Positions 24,330-35,731 of a DNA stretch of 64,000 nucleotides are shown here, piece by piece. The DNA is from Mesorhabditis belari (lineage: Eukaryota; Nematoda; Chromadorea; Rhabditida; Rhabditidae): contig CAUEEP010000725.1 in NCBI GenBank assembly GCA_958450365.1, positions 1,884,501 through 1,948,500 of the forward strand. The letters run 5' to 3'. The notes beneath the pieces were generated by a model. It was not told the origin of the DNA. It did not search any database and saw only the letters and a program-made list of their open reading frames with translations. The position numbers and the translations under genes are program-made. Position 1 is the stretch's first letter; every line of letters starts with the position of its first letter.

Positions 24330-25145
24330 AACAGTTGAGTCCGATAACTTTTGGAAAAAACTAAAAAGATCCGAGTCCAAGCTGGTTCCCCTGATTCCTC
24401 TAATAGTTTTTGTACCAAACGACAGAGAAAAACTTGGCGCATCTAATGATACCAAGAATATTTAAATTTAGCAGCTCAACACGAAGATATTTGAGCTCAA
24501 AGTTAGATTCCCAATAGCAAAAGGGGCGGGGCGTGTATGAAAGGTCGCACAATGGCCCCGCCCCTTCCCAATGGCAATCCAACTTTGAGCTCAAATTTCT
24601 CGGTGTTGGGCTGTTCAATTTCAATAGTTTTTATATCAATCGATAGAGAAAGACTTGGCGCATCTAATGATACCAAGAATATTTAAATTGAACAGCCTAA
24701 CACCAAGATATTTAAGCTCAAAGTTAGATTCCCAATGGGAAAAGGGGCGGGGCACGTATAAAATGTCCGATAACTTTTGGAAAGAACTAAAAAGATCCAA
24801 GTCCAAGCTGGTCCCTCTGATTCCCTTTGCACCGTAATAACAATCACTGCCAGGCTTTGAAACAAATGAAATCTTGCTTCAATTGAAGGACATAAATTCA
24901 CTTGTTTACTAGCTTTTGCAGACTGCTGGAGAAGGATTGTTGGAGGAGATTGGCTGACTTCTTAGTTCAACAAAGAAACTCGTTATTGTTGCTAATGTTG
25001 GCTTGTTGGCTTTGTATCCTTGTCTTTGTTTAATGTTAGGATAAAGTCAGCTTAATTATCTATAGATTTGAGATTTTCCTTGATTCCTTTTCTTTTTCCT
25101 TTTCTTTGATTAGTCTTGTTCCGTTAAGTTTAAAACAATCGAAAT
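24330..25145. repeat. Repeat block shared with 11650-12785
   Basis: Same GGGGCGGGG and GAGCTCAAA units in inverted pairs, and the same 400-bp tail (24745-25145) as 12385-12785. Differences between the tails are few, so the duplication looks fairly recent. Confidence 0.75.
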
Positions 25146-25711
25146 CTCTCGAAGAAAGTCCATCAATCGAGTAACTACATCAAACCTTTCATTGTTTTCA
25201 TAATAATAAACAGTTGAGTGTGTGAGTTTGAATATGTTTTTATGCTTGAGTAAACAGTCATGAACAAAAGTCTTGACGGGTCCTGGGTGGCAACTTTCAA
25301 ACGCAAATTTAGGAACCTTCCCGAGAGGCTATAAAAAAGTCGTCACAAGTATTTTTGAGCATTTTTACTCTACTTTTAGCTATGACCAAGCATTGAACCC
25401 GAAAGTTTATTTTAGACAACAAAAATAAGCGTAAACGTAAACAAAAAGGTCACAAAAATAATGGACAAAAGTCTTGGCGGTTTGAATGTCTTGAATGTCT
25501 TGAATATGTTTTTATGCTTGATCACGGTTCTTTCCAAAAAAAAAAACACTGACAAGCTGGAATCCTTATCAGTTCTCTTTTCCAGACTCGTGTCAACCCA
25601 AAACGTAAAGCCCACCGGTCAATTTGTTTCTGCTTTTACTATTTCGAATCACTTTCAATATTATTGGATAGCCTTTATCCGTTTTTCATTTAATTTTCAA
25701 GAAACAGTTGA
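25146..25711. other. No gene recognised
   Basis: AT-rich sequence between the repeat block and the third start-exon-like copy. Contains a TTGAATGTCTTGAATGTC repeat near 25480. Confidence 0.4.
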
Positions 25712-25778
25712 ATGGGTGGGGAAATCTTTGGCCCGTTGATCACCGTCGGCGCCTCATTGATCGCGTTTTTCGTTTGGT
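25712..25778 (+). CDS. Start-exon-like sequence, third copy, outside the inverted repeat
   Basis: ATG then MGGEIFGPLITVGASLIAFFV, followed by a GTGAGTT donor. The hydrophobic run is nearly the same as in the two inverted-repeat copies, while the first residues differ. Conservation of the donor in all three suggests a real first exon, but I could not find a second exon that keeps the frame. Confidence 0.35.
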
Positions 25779-26062
25779 GAGTTAATTTAATCAAAAGCTA
25801 ATAAATCTTCTAATAAATCTACAATATTAATCAAAGTTTTTGATTTTTCAGAAGAAAATCGAATCAAATCCGGATTTTTTCATGCTTAAAGTCTAAATTT
25901 TGAAAAATCTAGCAAAAAAAAGATAAATTTCGGCTTTTGAGCGTAGTTCAGTTCAGCTTTGGGGATTATTTTATGTAAATTACAGTGCTATTAACAAGTT
26001 TTTCCTAAAAACAAGTGACAAGTAAATATTTGAAAAATAAACGAGTCAAATTCAGCTTTATA

Positions 26063-26755
26063 CACTCTGTCAAAAAATTATAGACGCCCCCTGTTTCAAG
26101 GTACAAGGTCATGGAGCGCTGTTGGCTAAAGCCGATTCCAGGCTACTTGAATGGCTTTCTTGAGTTCATTCACGCTCGAATATTGCTTGTTTCCCTTGTA
26201 GACATCTCGAACGAGTGTCCCCACAAACGAGTGTCCCCACAAACGAGTGTCCCCACAAACGAGTGTCCCCACAAACGAGTGTCCCCACAAACGAGTGTCC
26301 CCACAAACGAGTGTCCCCACAAACGAGTGTCCCCACAAACGGGTGTCCCCACAAACGAGGTGTCCCCACAAACGAGTGTCCCCAAAACGAGTGTCCCCAC
26401 AAACGAGTGTCCCCACAAACGAGTGTCCCCACAAACGAGTGTCCCCACAAACGAGTGTCCCCACAAACGAGTGTCCCCACAAACGAGTGTCCCCACAAAC
26501 GAGTGTCCCCACAAACGAGTGTCCCCACAAACGAGTGTCCCCACAAACGAGTGTCCCCACAAACGAGTGTCCCCACAAACGAGTGTCCCCACAAACGAGT
26601 GTCCCCCACACATTCTCGATCGGGTTCAAGTCTGGGCTGCAAGCGGGCCTTTTATACATTAAAGAAACTAAAAAATACTTTTCACTGGACTAGCACTTAT
26701 ATCCGGCTCTAAACTAGCAAAAAACAGGGGGCGTCTATAATTTTTTGACAGAGTG
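26063..26755 (-). mobile_element. Tc1-like element interrupted by a minisatellite
   Basis: Perfect inverted ends CACTCTGTCAAAAAATTATAG flanked by TA. The minus strand encodes the Tc1-type catalytic end: CSPDLNPIENVWG just right of the repeat (26600-26650) and DVYKGNKQYSSVNELKKAI with AWNRL to its left (26126-26210). In Tc1 transposases these two blocks are close neighbours. The 16-bp repeat array sits exactly between them. The N-terminal part of the transposase is absent. Confidence 0.9.
26208..26607. repeat. 16-bp minisatellite inside the Tc1-like element
   Basis: About 25 copies of CGAGTGTCCCCACAAA. Being 16 bp long and free of stops, it stays open in all six frames and keeps the flanking transposase blocks in one continuous minus-strand frame. 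Confidence 0.95.
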
Positions 26756-26757
26756 TA

Positions 26758-27220
26758 TTGGGCTCGTGGGTATTGACTTGGCACGTTTTTTTAAAAACCA
26801 AATTTTGTCTTTATTTAACAACTTCAAATCATTCGAGATATTTGCCATTATTTTGTATGATTTGTGCTTATTTTACTGGTAGAAGTCGAATGCCTCTCTC
26901 TTAGAAAATCTTCGGTTTTGGCCCAAGCCAATCTGTCAGCCATTTTTTTGAACTCTTCTTTGAAATCAAAGTGTTTATTCGATAAATCATTGAACGTTTG
27001 GATGTCGTTGGATGCCAAATCATTTGTCCGGAATATGAAGTAATCAAAAGGTGCAAAATCAGGGCTGTATAGCCTCTCATCCAAGTGAGTTTAGTGTAGA
27101 ACGAATCATCTTCGAGACATGCGGTGGGCTCTTTTCTCTGACAGAGATTCGGCTGACTTGTAAATGTAAATTTTTGTGTGTGGTGGATTCTGTTACGCTT
27201 TATTACTGAAATAAAGTATA
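26758..27220 (-). mobile_element. Mariner-like remnant, second family, C-terminal part
   Basis: Starts TTGGGCTCGTGGGTATTGAC directly at the TA that also ends the Tc1-like element. Minus strand 26848-27084 contains YSPDFAPFDYFIFR, the third catalytic block of mariner transposases. The element is truncated. Confidence 0.75.
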
Positions 27221-27222
27221 TA

Positions 27223-27900
27223 TTGGGTTGGTGGGTATGACTTGGCACCTTTTTTTGAAATGAAGTCTTCAATTAACAACTTCTGGCAAGGATTCGGCTG
27301 ACTTGTCAAGTTACTCCGAGTATTGGATTAAGTTGAGTTGGATCTTGCTATTCAAAAGTTCCCAATAGGTTCTTCTAAATCCCAGAGCACCGAGAGCATA
27401 AACTTCTCATGCACATTTGGCTTGACGTCGGGTTCAGGCTTTTCCCCGTCAGCACCCCATTGGCGCCTTCTCCGAAAGTTGATAGTTATTTGATTTGATT
27501 CCTTATCTCTCCAAATTTGGTTCCTTTTCTCTACATTTTCATCACAATACATGGTAAAAAAAGATTTGCACTCGTATCGAGAAAGATGAGCGGCACTGAT
27601 TTCTGACACGTTGCCATTTCTGGGTGTCCGTTAATCATGTGAATCCAAATCCAATCCTTAAATACGGTTTAAACTGATGTAATGTTCGAGTATTATTGTA
27701 TGATCAACTGGTAGCTCTTCTGCTATTTCGCGAAAAGAAAGCCTTTTGTTTGTTTGAAAAATTTCGAGCAACTTGTCATTATCCAGTTTGACTGCTTGAA
27801 TTTGAATGCTAGACCTTTGTCTTTGAAGATTCATCCGCCGTACGGAATTTAACGGCTTGTACATGTCCGTAGTGGAGCTGATCCTTTCAAACTCTCAATA
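27223..27900 (-). mobile_element. Mariner-like remnant, second family, N-terminal and middle parts
   Basis: Starts TTGGGTTGGTGGGTATGACTTGG. Minus strand 27352-27609 has QWGADGEKPEPDVKPNVHEK (middle domain) and 27658-27864 has LSFREIAEELPVDHT (DNA-binding domain). Frames are broken. Its outer part (27760-27910) is duplicated in 27915-28110. Confidence 0.7.
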
Positions 27901-28379
27901 TTAGCACACTAGAGGCCTTTGTGTCCTTGTAGAAATTCGTACAACATAAAATATCACAGATCTCCAGATCACAGCAACTTGTCATTATCCAGTTTGACTG
28001 CTACCTTTGTCTTCGAGGATTTATCCGTAGAACAGAATTTAGCAAACCAGTCTCGTGTTCGTAGTGAAGCTGATCTTTTCAAATTCTCAATATTAGCTGA
28101 ACATCGTCCCTCTCGAGTCAATGCCTAAACCAAGTGCATCAAAGCTGGACAAGAAACGACAAGAAACAGAAGACAAGGTGGACAAGAAACGAAGTGATCT
28201 ATTAAAGTTACAAGGAGAATTTGCCGTTCGACTAGCTGAGGCCCTTGTGTCCTTGTAGAGATTCGTACAACAGAAAACTGAACACTAGAGGCCTTGTGTC
28301 CTTGTAGATCTTCTTGTAGATCTCCAGGTGATAGATTTTCATTAGTTAAAACAAAGTAAAGTGAAATCCGAAAAGAAAT
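27901..28379. other. Duplicated mariner edge and promoter side of the DRAM-like gene
   Basis: Holds imperfect copies of GCCTTGTGTCCTTGTAGA (27911, 28241, 28291). No exon recognised. Confidence 0.4.
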
Positions 28380-31300
28380 ATGTCAAAAGTCCATTGTTTT
28401 CGTGTTTTCACAAGAGTGAATGTTCATTATTTGCCACAAACCTCTTCCCATCTTTGTTTACATCTCTGGGATTTAATTTTGAAAAGCCGTGCCAAGTCTT
28501 ACCCACCAGTCTTACCACTCATCTCCATCCAAATCATTTTCAGCTATGGAATTGCAGTCGGAAAAGATCATGTTGATGCCTGGTTGCCTTATATAAGGTA
28601 AATCTTTATATTTTTAGCTTGTTAACCCAAATTTCTTTAGTGATTGCGGAAATTTGCCTCCAGAAAGTTGCATTTTTACAATGCTTTGCGCAATTGCTTC
28701 GTTTGCTTGTTGTTTTGACATTGAAATGTGTTCTATATAGATTTTCAGGGATTTACACAGTTTATTCCCTGCATTTACAAGTGATTCATCGATGTGGAAA
28801 AGTGAAATGAAATTTGTAAAGCTTTCAAAAAGAAATTGTTCAGAATGGCGCACTGCGAACATTTGCTTATTTCGTTTTCTTTCTGGGATTTTTGTCGGCC
28901 ATTGGGTATTTGATGGTCGCTAGTTTTCAGGTAATTCTGTTGATTTGATATTTCTCAGATTGAGATCTTTGAACAGATCTGATGAGTAGTGAATACTAGC
29001 TTTCGAACGATAAGGAATAAGGATTCGAACTCGCGACTCCGCCTACCGGGAAATCGTTTACCAATGAGCTCACGATAGATACAGTCGACGAGAATCGACT
29101 GTACTTCATTGCCACCCAATTAGGGACGCCTTACTTTGGTTCAATAACTTGATCGGCTTTCAGATTGAGATCTTTGGACAGAACTGATCTGCTTTCAGAT
29201 TGAGATCTTTAGACAGATCTGATCTGCTTTCAGATTGCGGTCTTTGTACAGATCTGATCGGCTTTCAGATTGAGATCTTTGAACAGAACTGATCTGCTTT
29301 CAGATTGAGATCTTACAGAGCTGATCTGCTTTCAGATTGTGATCTTTGGATAGATCTGATCGGCTTTCAGATTGAGATCATTAGACAAATAAGTTATTGA
29401 ACCAAAGTAAGGCGTCCCTAATTGGGTGGCAATGAAGTACAGTCGATTCTCGATCAACTGTATCTATCAGTGAAGCTCATTGGTAAAACGATTTCCCGGT
29501 AGGCAGGAGATCGCGAGTTCGAATCCTTATTCCTTATCGTTCGAAAGCTAGTATTCACTACTCATAAAAGACTCTCGTGTGCTCTACTTTACTCCAATAA
29601 AACCGAATTTGATTGGTGTGAGTCTGCCAGTTTTAAGCCTACCGTTAAAGTTTAAATTTGGTGTGCCAAATCTGTAAATAGCTTGCAATCATTTATCAGA
29701 TTCACCATTGATTAGGTCTTTCACAAGCTCGTAAATCTTACAGTATTTAAATCTGTTAAGATCTCTCTGTTAAGAACTCTTAAAGCCTCCAACTGCCTTA
29801 GAAGATCTGTCTGTTAAGATCTCTCTGTTCAGAACTCTTAAAGCTTCCAGCTGCCTTAGATTTCCATAAAAATTATCGAAATTATAGGAAGGTCACGTTC
29901 TGGACGCTCATAACACCGGTGCTTTCATGTTCTTTTTCGGATTCGTCGCCTACTGTTTTGGTTACTATTTGATCTGTTTCTATGTGAATCCACAAATTGT
30001 CTCAATGCCAATAACAGTCACCCGAGTGCTTTTCAATTTGATCGTGCTAGCAGTTTTAATCTTTCGTGAGTTAGAAACAGCATATGATGAAAGAATTCAA
30101 AGCTTTAGATATGATCTGCTTATTCGGGAGTCCATTTGTGAAAGACGTGAACGGGTTGAAGCCAGATCAGCCCGATTTCTCGAATGGAATCGAACGTTAC
30201 AATGAGGACAGTCCGGTAAAGAGTCTAATTAGCTATATGTGACCAAGAATGTGCCCAAGAATTACCGCAAAACACAAAAGGTCTGGCTTTTAACCAAATA
30301 TGCAACCCATCTCGAAAAGTTAACTTAAATATCTTTATTCAACATATAACAGTAACAAATTAACAATGAAATTCAAATTTGCCTCGATCGGCATTCAGAC
30401 AGACCTGCAAACGTTTGGGAAACGCGTTGACCGTGGCGAGCATCGATCTTTTCGCTTACCCTTCACAGCAGCTGATAGTAATTGAGATTTGTTCTTCTTG
30501 TACAGCTTGTAAAGCTTCATTTTCCGCTTTTTCTTGATGATTGTGTTGACGGAGCTTCTCCTCAGATCCATTTTCTGTGCCATTCCTCGAGCCGATTGGT
30601 TAGGGTTTAATCTTAAACGATCGGAGTAACCGCTGTTCGTTTTGCGCCTCTTCCAGTGCAATCAGAAACTGTGCCCAGAGTTTCATAAAGTTGAATGGTT
30701 CGAGAAACGAGGCTTCTGGGGACATTCTGGCGCTTTGAGATCTCCATCGGCATTCAGACAGACCTGCAAACGTTTGGGAAACGCGTTGACCGTCGGAAAC
30801 GTTTGGGAAACGAGCAAATAGGCATCATCGAGAGTATCCCATGCTTTAATAAGCGCCTTCTTCAAACTTTCGCCCTTGCACATGCCCTGGCTTCAAGAAC
30901 ACTCCAGACTGAGTAATTCAATGGGTTAAGATCGGGTGAGCTGGGTGACCACTCAGAAAACGAGATGAAGTCCGGGAAGGTCTCTTTCAAAACTCTTACA
31001 CTTTCTTTGCCTTGTGAGCCGGCGCACCATCTTGTTGATAAGTCCAAATTCGATTTTTGAAGTGGCGTTGAGCCCCCGGAACAACCTCCTTCATTAGCAA
31101 GTCCAAATAATTGACCGTATTTACTTTCACACCTTGAAGAACAAAGATCAACGGGGTCTTTCCATTGACGGTTATCGCGGTCAAAACCATCACCGATGAA
31201 TGAATTAGAACTGCAGGATGAGAACTGCGCAATACGGTGACGTTTGACTGAGATCATACCATAAAATAAGTAAGTAATCATACCATAAAACAAGAAAAAT

Positions 31301-34238
31301 ACACAAAAACCATAAAAACAGGTAAGTAAAAAGTGAAATGGGGCTCATAACATAATACGACGTTGTTGCGGTAATTCTTGTACTGTACTTAAAGTATTGT
31401 ACTTAAAGAGTCTTAAAGAGTAAACCCATTTTCAGTTCTACAACAATCACATTGCAACGACACTTTCCGAATGGGTACTTGCAATGTTAATGCTATTAGA
31501 AATCCTATCTTTTTCTATCGATTTATGGGATTCTGATAGTTATTCACAGAAGCCAATTCGAGATGATGGCTCGGAAATCTGTGAGTTCAAAGAACTTGGT
31601 TTGAGAAGAGAATTTCTAGTGGGGTTTTCGGAGACAACTCGGCCAGGATCAGGCCCAATTATGGCAGTATACGATAATCAAGGAATAAACGATAGAGAGG
31701 TTAGTTTATCGTCTTGATTTCACTTGAAGAAAATTCAAGAAAGAGAACCAAGATAGAGTTTGAGCTTTCTTTTTGTAAACTATCATTTTTTGGCTTTACT
31801 TTTTGGAGTGATGGCTTTACTCCAGGCCAATTAGAAAAAGAAATATAACACCGTTGCATACAGGGTGCGTCATAATTATTGCAACAAGATACTCAAGGCA
31901 TTGCACACCAAGAAGTTTCACTGGAAGAAGATTTTTAAACAGAAATAGCTTTATTTAACAGTAACAAATAAGGAAACAAGAGATCATTCGATATGACCGC
32001 CTTTTGCCTTGATAACAGCCCTTAATCGGTTCGGATATGCCTCCACTGCGACCCGAATGTCATCCTGAGGAATCGCCTTCCATCCTTTGACTTCTTCCAG
32101 GTCAAAGACTTCTTCAAGGTCAAAGAGCAGACATTAGCCTCTAAGATTGCCCAAATGGAAAAGTCCATCACATTGAGATCCGGTGAGTTTGGAGGCCATT
32201 CATCCTTTGTGATCACTGAGGGAAAGTTGGACACACACCAGTCCTGAACCGTCTTCTTCGTGTGAGCGGGAGGCAATTAGGCAAGAATAAAGAAGATAGA
32301 ACGCAACACAACAAAAAAGGGGGCAAAAGAAATGATAAAGCTGTTTGGAAAACGGTCTTTGAACTCTTGTTGCAATAATTATGACGCACCCTGTAGTGTT
32401 CTGAACTGTTATAATTCTTATGTTAACTCCTTTTTTAACTCCTTTGTAACTGGGATTGTCATAGGCTTTCTGTCGTTGATATAAGTCGTACAAGTTAAAC
32501 AAATTTTAGATGCAAGACGCTAGAGCTAGGCCAGCTTATGGTTACGAGACAGATAACGTTTATCGACGGGGTTTGCCAAGAGTATCAATGAGTGGGTTTT
32601 GAAATTTCAGGAATTCATATACTTTCAAAGTGTTCCCCTAAGCTCTAGTTGAATATTTTTTAATATTGTGAGAAAATTCAAACAGAAATTCAACAGAAAA
32701 TTCAAATAAAGCATCAAAGCAACAAAGCCGCGTCCCTTTTTCTGCGTAGATTTTTCGTAGCTGTCCCTTTTGTTTGAAATCCCCTACGAAACTTGAAGAT
32801 ATTCAGCTGAGTGGGCGTGACAATTTGAAAGTATAGGAATTAATCCCTAACTATTGGGTTGGTGAATTGAAAACTCCCGGCTAGTGTGAGACTCAAGAAT
32901 GGAGGACTGGAGATGTCAGCTGTCAGCCCAGTTTGAGCACTTTCTTCAAAAGAAACCCATTTTGGTGTCAATGGAAAAGTTGTAGAGAATCAAAAATCAA
33001 GCTTATATCCAAATTTTCAGAATGATTCAAAAACTGGTTTTCAAGAAATGCCAAATTTACGAATTTTCACAAAGCTTGCAACAAGACTTGCATTTTAAGC
33101 GAAACTACTAAGTGTATCTTTTTGGAAATTTGGCTATAAGCCTAATTTTTGATTCTCTACAACTTTTCCATTGACACCAGAATGGGTTTCTTTTGAAGAA
33201 AGTGCTCAAACTGGGCTGACAGCTGACATCTCCAGTCCTCCATTTTTGAGTCTCACACACAAACCAAAATCCCTCTTAATAGGATTTTGGCAGCGCTCCA
33301 TCAGTGGATCTCTCACAATACGAAAAGAAATCCTTTCTTCCTCGAATTATGATGGGAGATGAGAAATGGGTTTTATCTGTGAACTTTCGGAGGAAGCCGT
33401 AATGGGTGGGGCCAGGCGAGTAACCCGAAAGTGACCCCAAGCCCGATTTGCACCAGACGAAGTTTATGCTATGCGTTTTCTGAGATATGGAGGGAGTTGC
33501 TAGGAGCTGGATAGGAAGACGACCCTTAATGCAATCAAATACAGTGAACAGTTGGAAAAGGTGAATGAATCCCTAAAGAGGAATAGGCCCTTCAAGTCAA
33601 AGATCGTTCTCCTCCACGACAACGCGCGCCCTCATGTTGCAAAACTGACTCGCTCTAAAATAAACAGCCTTGTTTGGGAACTTTTGACGCATTCCCCATA
33701 CATTCCGGACCTTGCCCCTTCTGATTACTATTTATTCCGGACCATGAGTAATGAGCTTGCGGGAGAACACTTCGATTCGGAAGAAGCAGTCAAAAATTGG
33801 CTTTGAAAGTTTTTCGATTCAAAACGAAAATCCTACTACGAAAGAGGAATCCGCAAATTGCCTGTAAAATGGGCAGAAGTCGTCAATAATAATGGAAATT
33901 ATTTGGAATGAATTCATGGTTTTATGTTGAAGAAATTTTAGTTCAAAGTTGAAAGTCCGGCAGTTTTCAATTCACCAACCCAATAGCTATTTAATTACTG
34001 TTTTAGCTATTCAATTACAGCTTTACCTATTCAATTACAGTTTAACAACATTGGTGTTGACGATTTTCGATTCAATAAATTTTAGTTCAAAGTTCAAAGT
34101 CCCGCAGTTTTCAATTCACCAACCCAATATACTATTGTCCAAATGAACCTTTCAGATACAGTTGATCGATCTGAAGCCTATCGAGATCCGTATATGAGCC
34201 GGGATCGTGATAATAACTCGTATCATGAACAGTTTTAA
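28380..34238 (+). CDS. DRAM/Frag1/Sfk1-family six-helix membrane protein
   Basis: Exons 28380-28597, 28641-28708, 28749-28801, 28844-28930, 29888-30065, 30109-30215, 31436-31580, 34156-34238: 939 nt, 312 residues, all in phase. Family hallmarks are seen in order: FSYGIAVGKDH, LPYISDCGNLPPESCIF, SAIGYLMVASFQ, HVLDAHNTGAF, and SEWVLAM before the last helix. DRAM-type proteins sit in lysosomal or Golgi membranes and act in autophagy or lipid-related trafficking; which role applies here is not shown. Four introns are 40-43 nt, the others have grown to 0.96, 1.2 and 2.6 kb by transposon insertion. The start ATG is uncertain: the N-terminus before the first helix is longer than usual. A later donor (after 31698) is possible for exon 7. 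AATAAA follows 8 nt after the stop. Confidence 0.85.
28981..29565. mobile_element. Foldback element with tRNA-like modules (F5), in a DRAM-like intron
   Basis: Arms 28981-29152 and 29388-29565 are inverted copies. Each has a tRNA-like module, 29020-29082 on - and 29453-29528 on +, so here they diverge. The right one has AAGCTCATTGGTAAAACG and GAGTTCGAATCC. The spacer is a repeat of about 30 bp (GATCTGCTTTCAGATTGAGATC). Confidence 0.75.
30238..31380 (-). mobile_element. Tc1-like element with rearranged transposase, in a DRAM-like intron
   Basis: Same family as 8992-9764 (AAGAATTACCGCAA ends). Along the minus strand the catalytic half comes first (30862-31293, with VNGKTPLIFV, QQDGAPAHKAK and WSPSSPDLNPL) and the DNA-binding half second (30395-30661, NQSARGMAQKMDL). 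That order is inverted relative to a normal transposase. Frames are broken. Confidence 0.8.
31861..32393 (-). mobile_element. Short Tc1-like element, in a DRAM-like intron
   Basis: Inverted ends CAGGGTGCGTCATAATTATTG flanked by TA. Minus strand 32022-32276 keeps the last catalytic block EWPPNSPDLNVMDFSIW. The rest of the transposase is deleted. Confidence 0.85.
32854..33983 (+). mobile_element. Mariner-like element, copy B (best preserved), in a DRAM-like intron
   Basis: Ends TTGGGTTGGTGAATTGAAAAC and its complement, TA-flanked. Plus-strand blocks in order: GDEKWVLSV (33360), HDNARPHVAKL (33620), YIPDLAPSDYYLFR (33700), then VKWAEVVNNNGNYLE. These are the three catalytic aspartate blocks of mariner. 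Several frameshifts and stops inactivate it. A further solo end lies at 34078-34129. Confidence 0.9.
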
Positions 34239-34245
34239 TAATTTG

Positions 34246-34251
34246 AATAAA
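34246..34251 (+). terminator. Polyadenylation signal of the DRAM-like gene
   Basis: AATAAA, 8 nt downstream of the stop codon of the first terminal exon. Confidence 0.5.
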
Positions 34252-34342
34252 AAGTTTCAAATGTTTATCCAGGAATTTTTAGAGCAACATCGGAGATTCT
34301 TCTTGGATCCTAAAATCTAATAAATATTTTGGTTTTTCTCAG

Positions 34343-34404
34343 CCTATCGAGATCCGTATATAAGCCGAGATCTTGATGATTACTCGTATCATGAACAGTT
34401 TTAA
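34343..34404 (+). CDS. Duplicate of the DRAM-like terminal exon
   Basis: After a TTTCTCAG acceptor it encodes AYRDPYISRDLDDYSYHEQF and a stop, differing slightly from AYRDPYMSRDRDNNSYHEQF in the first copy (34156-34238). Both start in the same phase. It could serve as an alternative last exon or be a by-product of a local duplication. Confidence 0.55.
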
Positions 34405-34470
34405 TAACCTCGGATTCCTGTGAGGTGTAGGTGGCATTCACTGGATTCGCGTTGAACATCACCTAAAAGA

Positions 34471-35731
34471 TTTTTCGGTTCATCTCAGAAATTCGGGTTT
34501 GAACCAGAATTGACCCAGAAAACCGGGTCAATTCATCCAGAAAAGTTATCGTATGCAAAACCCAGAGCCAATCTGATTCTCTTGGCACTTTTTCTGGGAC
34601 AAAGGATTCAAATAAACTTCGCCAATAGTTTCTACGACACTGAAAACTCCGGAGCACTAATTTTTAACACTAAAGCTCATTTGGGAGTCATCTACTATAT
34701 ATAAAAGAGTCTGTCCGTCTGTTCGTCTGTATGCATGATTCTTCTCAGCCCCCACTGGACCGATTTCAAAACGGTTTTCTGGGTTGGATAGAAGAAATTC
34801 TTCCGAAAAACATTTATAAAGCCACAAAATTCAAACAAACTGCTAAACCCCGCCCCTTTTTGCCAATGACAATTGCACACTTGGCAATTGCCTAAGCGCG
34901 CGCTTGGGGCCAATGTCCGAGTAGTCTAAGGCGGTAAGGGCCAATGTCCGAGTAGTCTAAGGCGGTAAGGGCCAATGTCCGAGTAGTCTAAGGCGGTAAG
35001 GGCCAATGTCCGAGTAGTCTAAGGCGGTAAGGGCCAATGTCCGAGTAGTCTAAGGCGCTGAGGGCGTGCAGGGAGTTGTGGATTCGTCCGCCTTGCCCGT
35101 AAAAACTGCAAAAATGAAATGAATGCTTTTTATGATGTTTATGATATGCTTCTACAGGAAAGGGAGGGTAAAGCCCGATGGTATGGGGTTTGTGCGAGGC
35201 CCGATCAGCTAGAATGGTCGGATTTGTGTTTCAGTTGCTTAAAGGTTCAGTAAAAGTGTTTCATTTCAAACTGTGTCGTCCCCGTGCCATCCAGCAGCTG
35301 CCTCCACACCGATGGGCGGGGGTTGGCTGCTGCTTTGCTGGGGGAGAATTCGTCCCGGGAGTTTGGGCATGGTGGCGCAGGGCTCATTCGCTTATTGCTT
35401 CTTCCAGGGATTCCAAAAGGGAAGCATTTTATACCAGAGGCGTATGCCAGATTGACAGCGACTACGCGATCGCGCAAAGAACACCTCACTGTCATCTACA
35501 CAGAGAATTTTCCCTTGTTAAATGATCCCCAAATTGGATTTAGTCTTAAAATTTGTACCCTGTATTTTCAAGGTCGTAGAGTCCATTGGCAAAGTTTATT
35601 TGAATTCTTTGTCCCAAAAGAGTCTAAAGAGAATCAAATTGGCTTTTGAGTTTTGCATATAAAAGCTTTGGACAATGAAATGACCCGAATTTTGTCAAAA
35701 GATCCGAATTTCCGAGAGAAGAACCGATAAA
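34471..35731. mobile_element. Foldback element with internal 31-bp repeat
   Basis: Outer arms (about 34471-34660 and 35560-35731) are inverted copies, e.g. GACAAAGGATTCAAATAAAC and the complement of GTTTATTTGAATTCTTTGTC. The core is GC-richer and includes five copies of GGCCAATGTCCGAGTAGTCT-type 31-bp units (34908-35055). A related half-copy is at 60845-61110. No protein recognised. Confidence 0.65.

Noticed and set aside
26111..26712. Long open frames of 147-183 codons on both strands
   Set aside because: They are produced by the 16-bp repeat, which has no stops in any frame; only the short flanks match transposase.
35178..35649. GC-rich overlapping open frames of 60-121 codons
   Set aside because: They lie in the core of a foldback element, overlap on both strands and match no family I know.
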